A stretch of 64,000 nucleotides of DNA. Source: Blastobasis lacticolella (taxonomy: Eukaryota > Arthropoda > Insecta > Lepidoptera > Blastobasidae). The first letter of the stretch is position 1; each line of letters starts with the position of its first letter. Below the pieces are notes generated by a model. That model searched no databases, was not told the DNA's origin, and worked only from the letters and a program-made list of their open reading frames with translations. This document shows positions 1-10,600 of the stretch, piece after piece. The position numbers were made by a program, and so were the translations under genes. The stretch covers positions 15,227,349-15,291,348 of the forward strand of contig LR990058.1 in NCBI GenBank assembly GCA_905147135.1, in the 5' to 3' direction.

Positions 1-2280
1 AATATAAACAGGAAAATTTAAATTTTGAATTTGAATTTGTTAAAGACATCTAAGTATTCAGCCTACATGACGCCGTGTTCCGGCGCCAGACAAAAAATAA
101 AAAAATAAAAGTGTTGCATAATGATTAAAAAGTTATTTTACTATACAGCTGTAATGATAATAGTATGGGAAATGCTGTATCGAAAAGTATTTTATCTACA
201 CTCGTATCGTAATGTTCCAGTTACATATTCGAAAACAGTCGTTTAATGATACACTTTTTTCACGCCAGTCTATAAAATTTTAAAAAATTACTTTATGATA
301 CAGCATTTCCCATACTAATTTCATGACAGCTGTAACGTAAAATAACTTTTTAATCATTATGCAACACTTATATTTTTTAATATGTTGCTTCGCCTGGGCG
401 CGGCGAAATGTAGGCTGAATATCAAATTCAAATTCAAATTTGAAATTTAAAGTTTCCCGCGCGTTTTCCCGCCACACGGCATATTTTTCCAGACTGTTTT
501 TGCTGTTTAAGTTTGTGATTGTGTTTATTTATTACAAATATGGACAGTGATATGAGTGATGAAGAAAACTTTACGCCGCCTGATATCCTCGAAGCGGCAA
601 CAGAAATAACTCACACCTTACTTCCAACAAAGTCGAGGAAATTATACGACAAAGAATTGAATAATTTCATGATTTGGAGGCATGACAAGAAAGCAACGTC
701 ATTTTCAGAAAATGTTCTGCTTGCATATTTCCAGTATTTAGCAGAAAAGTATCAAGTGTCATCTTTATGGTCAAAATACTCAATGATAAAGTCTACGTTG
801 AGTATCTATCACAATATTGACATTACTAAATATACCAAACTCATTGCATTTTTGAAACGCAAATCTGCAGGCTACAAAGCAAAAAAGTCGAAAACATTTT
901 CGCCCGAACAGCTGAGGAACTTCATAAACGACGCACCTGATAAACTTTATCTTTTTACAAAGGTAATTTTTGGATAACTTTAATGCGTAAAAAGTTTGAT
1001 TGCTCTAAACATGTTTTGCATCTGCACTAACTTTTAATACGTAAATTGTTACAGACTGCAGTAATATTTGGCATAATGGGTGCATGCCGACGACAAGAAT
1101 TATATAACATTGAATTGGCGGACGTGAAACTTTTTGAGTCAACTATTTTAGTTAAAATTAGTAAAACAAAAACGAAAATCGATCGCTCCTTTACTATAAC
1201 AGGAATATATTTCGACATATGTAAAAAGTACATTGATCTCCGTCCGAATTCATGCACAATTCCTAGTTTTTTTGTAAATTATATTGCTGGAAAATGCACA
1301 AACCAGAGAATCGGCATAAATAAATTCGGAAATTTAGGGAAATCTGTGGCAAGCTATTTACATCTTCCCAACCCGGACTCGTATACCGGTCACTGCTTCC
1401 GCAGAACTTCAGCGACGTTATTGGTGGATGGCGGTGGAGACATTACAGCCCTCAAAAGACACGGTGGATGGAAATCTACGGCAGTGGCGGAAGAATACAT
1501 AGACGAGTCAGTAAACAATAAAATACAAGTGTCAAAAACAATAATGAGCACTATAGAAAGCAACAACAAAAATGTAACTTTAAATATTCCCGCCCCAAAT
1601 TCTTGTGATAATAATACTAGTAACGCCTCTAGTTCTGTAGTTAACGTTCAATTTCATAATTGTTCAATTCAAAATTTAAATAATTACTATAATAAATAAA
1701 TAACAATTATACTTTTTCGACATTTGTTTTATTACTGTGAAGTAGTCTCGGTAGCCTCTGCCTACCACTATGGGTACGGGTGTGTGTATATGTATGTATG
1801 TAGAGTGAAGATAAAGTAGTGTATGCAACTGCATATAATTAGGTATTAAAACACTCGTGTCAAACTATTATCATACTCGGCTACGCCTCGTATGATAAAC
1901 AGACACTCATGTTTTAATACCCCCTTTTATATGACAGTTGCATAAACTACTATTTCATAATTTAAATTTTCCTGTTTATATTCTGTGTAATTATTTTCCC
2001 GCTAAACAGAATATTTTTTTGTAATTGTTGTAATTTGTGTTTGTGAATGTTTTTTCTTATTTTAAGCAAATAAATAGATAAATGTGAAAGTAGTAAAGTG
2101 AATTTCCCGCCGCTTGATATCCTCGACGCGTAGATACTCGTACAACAGAACTGACTCGCAGCTTACTTCCAGCTAAGTTGAGAAAATTATGAGTGAAGAT
2201 AAAGAAGTGTATGCAACTGCATATAATTAGGTATTAAAACACTCGAGTCAAACTATTATCATACTCGGCTACGCCGATAA
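1..2280 (+). mobile_element. Crypton-like transposon with palindromic flanks
   Basis: The recombinase gene is flanked by repeats recurring through the window. Left: bases 1-200 are an inverted copy of about 290-450 (shared TTTCCCATACTAA and ATGCAACACTT stretches). Right: a palindromic module (1805-1955) with TCATACTCGGCTACGCCTCG near its centre, then a second partial copy of the 5' coding relic. Exact ends are unclear, and the left end may extend outside the window. Confidence 0.7.
540..1699 (+). CDS. Crypton-like tyrosine recombinase (2 exons)
   Basis: Exon 1 is 540-962 and exon 2 is 1055-1699, joined across a 92-nt GT/AG intron (AAAG|GTAATT to TTACAG|ACT) in phase 0, giving about 355 aa. 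The C-terminal half has the tyrosine-recombinase set: first Arg in GACRRQEL, a basic beta-hairpin KTKTKID, GHCFRRT (H-x-x-R), HGGWKS and the nucleophile in EEYID. The N-terminal half resembles a core-binding SAM-like domain. Family knowledge: Cryptons are eukaryotic transposons that integrate through a tyrosine recombinase without a reverse transcriptase. An upstream in-frame Met at 519 exists; I prefer 540 because MDSDMSDEE is an ordinary acidic start. The Asn-rich tail is low-complexity. No stop or frameshift is visible, so it may be a recently active copy. Confidence 0.87.
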
Positions 2281-2648
2281 TACCAAAATTTTTTTTTAAA
2301 TCTGTATGTCTGGGGCAGTGATGTCATGCAGCCATCTAATACTAAACTTAAAAATAAAATGTTTATTAATATAAACATAACTTTTAAAGGTTGAACGAAA
2401 TGTCCAAATAAATATTTATATAAGTAGGCACTGTGTATTACGTCCATTCTTGATCCTAGCGTCCATGAAAAAACTGACTCAGTCAAATTCATGTTTGTTT
2501 TGTTTGCAATAATTTATTACAACCTCTAAAATGTTTAAAAGCTATTGATAAATACAATATTATCCAATACAACGTACCCAGTGTTTATATCCTCGCTAAG
2601 TACCTATTTCAAGCGATTATCAATTACCAAAATTGTCGGGGCGCCATC
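2281..2648. mobile_element. MITE copy (same family as 51711-52027)
   Basis: Matches the 51.7 kb element over most of its length, sharing TTTATTAATATAAACAT, AACGTACCCAGTGTTTATAT and the right end CCAAAATTGTCGGGGCGCC. The left terminal repeat is partly lost at the junction with the Crypton flank. Confidence 0.65.
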
Positions 2649-2900
2649 TGGTGAGTGGTTACGAATGCTACCTAGATACCTATTGGAAAACTGCTCATTG
2701 CGTCCGCAATCGGCGCTACGCGCGTGCGCACGACGCACCGCAGCCATTACATTTAATACGCTACGATACTCAGCACTGCTGTAGCATCTCTGGTATTAGA
2801 GTTAGCAGGGGAAGTGTTAAATTAGATATCATCTACGATAAGTCGAGAGTATTTGTCAAGTACTAGTTTAAAGGAGAACAAAATCGATGGGTTTAGTCAC
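2649..2900. other. No feature recognised
   Basis: Somewhat GC-rich stretch with two short overlapping ORFs and no recognisable domain. Nothing else supported. Confidence 0.5.
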
Positions 2901-2904
2901 AGAG

Positions 2905-3135
2905 AAAATAAAGAATAGCACCACCCCATTTCTTCCCGTGGGTGTCGTAAGAGGCGACTAAGGGACAAATCCGAAAGATGGGCAGCAGCATCTTTCTGGG
3001 TAGATTTACATCAACTGCACTGCGATCTCCAACCCGCCTGCCAAGCGTGGAGATTATGGCAATGACCTCCCCTTTCGTGGGAGAGGCCCGAAGTCCTGCA
3101 GTGGACTGTTATGGGCTGTGATGATGATGATGATA
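2905..3135 (+). repeat. GATGAT-tailed LINE/SINE 3' end
   Basis: AGAATAGCACCACCCC start, CCTGCCAAGCGTGGAGATTA core, CAGTGGACTGTTATGGGC and a (GAT)n tail. The family recurs at 4130, 10605, 12560 (inverted) and 40790. The simple-repeat tail and variable 5' end suggest retroposition. Confidence 0.75.
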
Positions 3136-3139
3136 CGTT

Positions 3140-3590
3140 GGTAAAAAGCAACGAACACATCACTATCACACGCCCGACTCAAATTAATTTTACATATATT
3201 TAGGGATAGGTAATTATGATTTATCGATGTTTTCAAACTATATATTACAGAGTTTATCGTATTATTTAAGTCAAGAAATTACTGTAAACCGAGATATTAA
3301 AAAAAAGCAAACAAAACAAGATTTTTTATCACATATTCAATACACCTCTACACTCATTCTACGAGCGATAACCAGCGACTTACAATATACTTAAAAGGTA
3401 GTAGTCTAATGCACTTCACTAATATAATAAAATAACATAACAATCAACACAAAATATTAAACTATTTTACCAATAAATAAACTGAAATCGTATCTGAATA
3501 GTTTGTTTACAAATTTGTGTTTAAAAATCAAATTGCTTGTCAAACTGACGAGTGGCACGCATTTTGTCTATGAGGGCCGCTCTACTTAGC
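3140..3590. other. AT-rich intergenic stretch, nothing recognised
   Basis: No coherent ORF, no exon-like block and no terminal repeat seen. Confidence 0.5.
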
Positions 3591-3594
3591 CATG

Positions 3595-3745
3595 AATGTA
3601 GATAACTTTCCAATCTGGAGCCTGGGGATCCGTAACACAGGTTTTATAACCTAGCACAGCCTCCAGGATTTTTATCCCTTTATATTTCACTTAACACTAT
3701 GTTCTGTTGCCTTTTTGAGAAAAATAAAATTTTTTTTTTTTTTTT
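3595..3745 (+). repeat. Retroelement 3' tail (GGAGCCTGGGGATC type)
   Basis: TGGAGCCTGGGGATCCGTAA, ACACAGGTTTTATAACCTAG and TTGCCTTTTTGAGAAAAATA before an oligo-T run. A second copy is at 5270-5430. Confidence 0.6.
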
Positions 3746-4080
3746 ATGTCATACGGTAGGCAAACAGGCAAGCGGGCCACCTGATGGAAAGTGGTCACCA
3801 CTGCCTATAGACATAAGCAACACCAAGAGTATCGCTAATGCGTTGCCCACCTCTATAACACGTTGCTCTGGCAGCAAAAAGCAAATGCCACTCCACTGCC
3901 AAAGCCACGGTTCCCAAATCCCCACCCCATGGAGCACTGGGAACCTTACTCACCGGCAGAAACACAATACTATTTAAAAGAGTATTATTTAGCTACGATA
4001 TTCTGTAAGGTGGAGGTACTTCCCCAGTCGGGCGGCTCCAATTCGAACGAGATAACCCGCTATGCCCTACCTCTCTTAAA
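3746..4080 (-). repeat. LINE-tail repeat (GGCAAACAGGCAAGC family)
   Basis: Read on the minus strand it runs from GAGGTAGGGCATAGCGG through CCATGGGGTGGGGA and CTATAGGCAGTGGTGACC to GCCTACCGTATGACATAA plus an A-run. The ending matches the tail of the LINE at 60448-60970, so it is probably a retroposed LINE 3' end or a LINE-dependent SINE. Confidence 0.75.
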
Positions 4081-4129
4081 AAATCTCTTAAAAGCTCTTT
4101 ATGTATATTATTAGAGTTGGTGCCGTGTG

Positions 4130-4380
4130 GTGTCCGGCAGAGTAGAATAGCACCAACCCCTAACACTCGTGGGTGTCGTACAAGGCGACTAATGTATTCG
4201 AGAAAAGATCTAAGCGCCTCCGTAGACTAGAAAATGGGCAGCAGCGTTTTCCATTGTTATATTATAACACTGCGATCTCCAACCCGCCTGCCAAGCGTGG
4301 AGATTAAGGCAATAACCTCCCTTTTCGTGGGAGAGGCCCTAAGTCCTGCAGTGGACTGTTATGGGCTGTGATGATGATCA
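4130..4380 (+). repeat. GATGAT-tailed LINE/SINE 3' end
   Basis: GTAGAATAGCACCAACCCC start, CGGCTGCC-like middle, CCAACCCGCCTGCCAAGCG and a GATGATGATCA tail. It lies left of ABCA exon 25. Confidence 0.75.
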
Positions 4381-4471
4381 GAGTTGGTTATGTGTGTTAA
4401 TAATATTTAAAGAGAAAATATTTTTTTTATTTTTTTATTTGTATTTTAATCTATTTGGGTTTAGTACTCAC

Positions 4472-4616
4472 GCATGGAAATAGCCTTCTCGACGTAGACC
4501 CGTTCTGCGGCGGCCATGGTGTCGCGGTGTCGCGGCGCGGGCGCGCGGTAGTAGCGCCAAACGCAGCACGCCAGCACACGGTCCGTGTAGCCCATCTCCG
4601 AGAGTATCACCAGCGT
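4472..4616 (-). CDS. ABCA exon 25 (post-TM12 linker)
   Basis: Encodes [20 protein letters not shown] and ends [14 protein letters not shown]. Acceptor CCACACAG, donor GTGAGT, phases 0 to 1. The next exons, including NBD2, should lie left of the window. Confidence 0.82.
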
Positions 4617-7600
4617 CTGTGTGGGGGAATGTGTTTGGTTCTATATGTACCGAAATAATTATAACGATAACTGTACTCACACACACACACACACACACAC
4701 ATGTGCCTAATATAGACCAATTCATTTCTGTCATGTATGTAAAAAAACCGCTAGCATTAATTGAAATCTCATATTCTACCCATGAAACTGAACAACTTTC
4801 TCCAAGAAACACACCCGCGGAAACTCATAGTTTAGGCATAAATCGAGATTATTTAAAAAAGAAAGTTGTATTTTTGTGCTAAAAAATATCAAGTATCCAT
4901 ATCTAAATCGTTCACAATTAATTTAGACACTCAAAGTTCAAATTTAAGTTGAAATAAATGCACTTTAAGTAAAAGCACGCAATGTAAAGCGTGCAGGCCA
5001 TCCGGCCACACGTGCGCCTAACTACCGAGTCACATGGGAGAGAGAGGCTTGCGCCGGAAGAACTACATTGCGCGTCGCAATCAATTATTTATTTTAGGTA
5101 GCGAAATTATGAAGTCATTTCCGCGGGTAAGTTTCATGGATAAGAATATGGGGGTTCAATTAATGCTAGCGGTCTTTTTACAAACTGTATGGACCTGTAT
5201 TATCTAAATGAAATTAAGTACCAATAGGCACAATCATAGAATGTAAGTAAGCAAACTGTTATAAAAATGCAGGAGGTTGGGAGCCTGGAGATCAGTAACA
5301 CAGGTTTTTTTTAACCTAGGACAGACTCCAACTCTCAATACGGATTTATGTTGTTTATACTAAACTTATAATATTATATATTGCTGCCTTTTTGAGAGAA
5401 ATAAACGTATTTGTTATTGTATTGTATTTGGAATGAAACACTCTTATGGCGAGGGTACACATCCTGATATAACCTGCATATTCAGATAATTGATGTGTAA
5501 CCATTACTATAAAACACAAGAACAGGCCCGAGTACAGAAAAACATAATACATAGACAATATAAACTTACCATATACATGATGAACTGCAACGCTAGTAAC
5601 AGCATTTCCGGCCCCGGGTGGTCCTTGTCGTATGTGAAGTTGCTTTCTGGATTTTCTCCAAGCACTGGTGAAATAATCGTTAGTTTTTATACACCCACTT
5701 GTGCCAAGCTGGGTTATCACGATCCTATTATCCTAATTATTAATGTAAAATTTTTTAATTTCTATGGATCGATTTGTTACTAATTTACATAAAAATTACC
5801 TAACGAATTTTTATGAAACCTGGCAACAATATAGTCCAGAATAGCACATAAGCTTCATTTATTATGAAATTCGGAACGGATCTGAAACGTATAGCTATGG
5901 ATAACCCGACACGCTGCTACGCCGACACAAAGCCAATACAAAAACAAGAACACAACAAAACTCACCACAGCACTTCCTGACAAACTCGCTCGGCCATGAT
6001 AAGACCAGCTTCGGGCAGGTCGCAGCCCTCAAGGTGTGACAGAGGGCGTTGCTGGTCGCCACCTGCCCGACCTTGGCCAGCCCTGCCACCATCGCGAAGG
6101 GCGGCAACAGCAGCCAGGAGAGCCCAAACAGGGGCCGCACGTACCAGGCGGGTTTCATGTTCGTTTGGGAGAACATCAGAGTGGTGTACGAGGCAATTAT
6201 CGCTGCGAATTTTTGGATGGTTTAGGTCCTGTTTTACAAGTTTTGCCATTTACTAGACTATGCGGGTAGAGCTCGTCTAGTCTAAAATGACGCGCCCCAC
6301 TACTTAGTTAGTTGATTTCGATGTGTGAGTGCAAATATTGATAACGACACTTCATCTGTGTGGGAGCCAATGAACGACGCGTGCTCCTACGTTTGAATCT
6401 CACCGGCAACTGAATAACCAATTACAACGGCATTTGTATATGTATTGCGTCCATATTTTAAACTTGCTTGTATGCGTTAATGCGATAGTGGGGCGCGTCA
6501 TTTTAGATTAGACGAGCTCTACCGTAGATATTAGAAAAAAATCCACAGTGTAGCGATAGAGGTTTACGAGACCCACAAATCGTTGGTATTCCCGTGTACG
6601 TTCGGTACAGTAAAAAAATCTGTTTTAGCGACCCAAACTTTTGACTTTTCGTAGCGATAGAACTTGCTTATAGAATTAAAAAAAAACTGTCTACGCTACA
6701 TCCTCTTGACAGTTTCGCTAGTCAGCTACATGAAAGTTACTTTATGATGGTTGGTGGACCGGTTTTTTCACTTCTTTAACCCACATAAAAGAATAAGATT
6801 GCTAGGAACAGTCGAAAGTTTGGGTGGAAAGTTGAGATACATTTTTGAACGATTGAAAATTCTTACTAGACAGAGCGGGCGATACACAACCTTTAAGACT
6901 CTTTAAGTCTAAAATTAAAACCATAAACAGACAGACAAACATCTTTATGATCTTATAAGTCCTATGTTTTTAAAATATTTTAATCTCGTTTTCCGTTTTT
7001 GTTACACTTTCAAAGCCATTTCCATATTCTGTTCATAAATATGACATCAGTCATCATCCCTATTGACCCATAGGGCAGGTCCTCTTTACGGAGTAAGATT
7101 TTTCTTTCCTCATTGCTGCCTAGCAACTTGTAAAAAAAACATAATATTATAAACTATCGCGGTTATTACCACACAAACAAAGGTAAGCGGGAGGAAACTG
7201 GGAACATACCTTTAGAATTAGTAAAAAAAATACAGTGCGAAAATTAGTAAAAAAGCAGTGCGACTCGGAAACAGCGGCCCATGTGGTCCTGGAGTGTGAG
7301 GGACTAAAGGACCACAGGGTAATAGTCACATTAGGAACGGGGTCCCTCCGAGAAATCTGCGAGCGTCCGAAGAGACTGCTGGACTTCTGGAGGGAGCTGG
7401 GCTGGCTAAATTAGCATGCCTTAACTACGTACAAGGGACCAAGTTTGAGTTCAAGCGCGGAAAAAGGAGCCCTAAACAGATCTCAGACAGACTCACCGAC
7501 AATGATGGCCACGAGGAGCGCCGCGGAGATGCTCTTGTCGCCGAATCGCAAGCTCAGCAGGTACGCGAAGGCCAGCCACGCCAGCAGACCCAGCATCATC

Positions 7601-10600
7601 ACTACCACTATGCCGCCTACAGACCATTATTCGATGTGAACGAGAGAAAAGAGTAGACATTTTTTTTTTGCAGCTTAAATTAATAAATGTATTTAATTTG
7701 CCAACAGATTTAAAGCTTTTCACAATGCTCTTAAACTATAGTGACATTAACAATTTGTGTAAATGTAAAGCCAATAACGGTGTCCAGTGCTCCATGGGGT
7801 GGGGATTTGGGGAACCGGGGCTTTGGCAGTGGAGTGGCATTTGCCGTTTTGCTGCCAGAGCAACGTGTTATAGAGGTGGGAAACGCATTGGCGATACTCT
7901 TGGTGTTGCTAATGTCTATAGGCAGTGGTGACCACTTTCCATCAGGTGACCCGCTTGCATGTTTGCCTACCGTATGAAATAAAAAAAACGGGCAAACCTT
8001 ACGTGCACTATATAAATCGCGCTTATACCGTAAGTGCTAATCTATTACAATAAATATACAGGGTTACAGGAAAAGTCGACCTAGATCCGTTAAGGGCGTG
8101 TAGTACACATCATTTCTGAATGATTTTACTATGGAACCCCCCATCCTAAACTTAACCGTTTTCGAGATATTCGAGTTTTAATTTTTTTTATGAAAATGCC
8201 CAATTTTTCGGCTATTGAATTGAATATTTTGAATTTTTTTGACTCTTATGATTATTTTTTTGGTTTTTTACATGAAGAATGAGATGCTTAATGACCTCAA
8301 TGACTAAAATTGCACGTAAGTTAACTAAATAGGTCATTGTAGACGATCGAAACTTAAGAAAATAAGTACAAATTATAAAAAAATATTTTTCTTTTCTGGA
8401 TATCTCAAAAAAATATTATGGCACTTGCTCTGCAGATGTGCTTAAAAACATCTACATTTTATCAGCTATCCAACGAGGTATAACAACCTAGGGTTGTATT
8501 TAAACTCATAGAAAAAACCATAGTTGAAAAGGTTCAGGTAGTAGGTCTAACGGGTCCCTCGGCTATTGTCCTTCAAGTTAATCCGGTGCGTGTGAGCGAG
8601 ACATTATCATAACGCACACTATTGGGCTCCTAAAGAACTAGGCAATCCAAATAAGAAAAGAGTAAAGGGGTCACAACGACGATTTAGTGTAAATGTGTGG
8701 ATGGGCATCATTTCCAACCATTTGATTGGGCCTTACTTTCTTCCAGACAACCTCAATGGTGAAACTTATGAAAATTTCTTAAGAAGTGACTTAGGTGACC
8801 TACTAGATGATCTCCCATTACAATTATTTCACACCACATAAGAACTAGTGATACTCACAGAGCGCGTACGGCCTCGCCAGCGTCTGTGAGGAGTCCCAGA
8901 TGAGCAGCGCGATGATAGCCGGCACTATGAGCAGCAGGATCCCCTGTGCGGTGTGCACAGCGGCGGCGGCCAGCCAGTGCGTGGCGGGCGCGGCGCCGGC
9001 GCGGATGTGTGCGGCGCGGGTGCCCGATATACGAGACCGGGATCGCTCCACGGCACATTGACCCATCATGGCGGTCGACACTGCGGGGATAGCGTCATCG
9101 TTAGCCTATTCATCGCCAAAGTCACATATATGACATCTCATTTCCGTGCCCATGACGCCAGAGACTGATATATCAGACAAGAAAATAAGTTATCAACCTT
9201 TATTTCAATTGCACACACGAACGTTAACACTGAGTTTATTATCTAATATACACAATCTTAACAACATCTTTATGGGCCGTGGCGTAAAATTCGTAAAAAA
9301 TTCGTGGCGTGGAAAGGGTAAATAGCCCAAAGGTCGAACTAAAGTGGGTAGCAGTGCGGGACGGCCCCTACGACATAAATGACGACATCGTGAAAGTCGT
9401 CGAACTGATGGATGCAAGAGGCACAGAGACGAGCGGTGTGGAGGAAATAGGGAGGGGGTAGTGGACTTCCTGCAGCTGAAATGATGATGACTAAGGTATT
9501 ATCCTCCATCACCCATTCCCACCGCTGCAACTCCTGTGTAACCCTTGATTTATAGTCAAGCAGAGATTTTTTTACATAGTACCAAAACTTCCCAAAAATG
9601 TTTGCTCGAGAATGTAAACAGGGAATTCATCCTTCACACCTTTCCCAAAATGGTGCCGAATTGGTCGCGAACTGTGCAGTGCCAAAGAACTTTCTCCCAC
9701 GCATACTAAGGTTCTAGAATAAACTCTCTGGCGAGGTTTTCCCTGGAGAGTACAACATGGAGTTCTTCGAGAAAGGGGCGAAAAGGTTTTTATGGGGTCG
9801 GGAGAGCGTGGGTGATGCCCCTGATTTTGTAAATGTCCATAAACTACGGTGACTGCCTACCATCAAGTAGACCGTAAGCTTATTAACCACCTTAGTGGTA
9901 AAAAAAGCTGTAAGAATATCATTGCAAGGAAAAATCTACCTTGTTGCTTTGTGATGTGCAACTGGACTTCAATCTTATAAAGTAATTCCTAGGTCAAGTA
10001 TACAACCCAATGGCAGAAACTGGTAACCGTCTTCTTTTGTGCTATTTCCAAATTCAACGTGAAAAATCTAGGAAACAAAAAGCGTCCGAAACTCCTGGAA
10101 AACTGTTGCTGCGATAGGATAAAAAAAACATCATCTTTAACTTAGGTATGTTAGAAAACATAACAGCACTCACAGAAAACGAGGTAAAGGCTCCAAAGAA
10201 CCAGCACCATGGGATCCAAAGCCTTCGTGGGCGTGGGGTGCAACCGGAACGGTGGCAGTGGCTGGTTCGCAGCGTGCACCTGCGGGGCCATCGTGGGCAC
10301 CCCCGCGAGGGACCTCGCCATGGCCTGCCCCTGGTTGTACACCCGGGTGGCCAGCAGAGCGTTCGTGAGGATGTTGACCCCGATTGGGGCCGCGTGCCGG
10401 TATATTGTCGTGTAGTACACCTGGCGAGGGGAAGTATGTGTGACATGGCGTAGTGTTTCGTTAGTGGTGGAGTTCCTTTCTATTTACGCCACATTTAGTA
10501 TTTATTGTTGTCGTGCTAAATTGTTTTGTTATCTGCGATTGAAACCCTCTTTGCGAAGATAACCAGACTAATGGCTGGTTCACATGGTACAGTGTGATGT

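Noticed and set aside
7741..7977. 78-aa ORF with [20 protein letters not shown] and similar ORFs at 3749, 43038 and 53542
   Set aside because: The same peptide-like frames recur in every copy of the LINE-tail repeat; these are non-coding repeat frames.
10148..10453. 101-aa plus-strand ORF
   Set aside because: Antisense of ABCA exon 20, whose minus-strand product has ABCA motifs.
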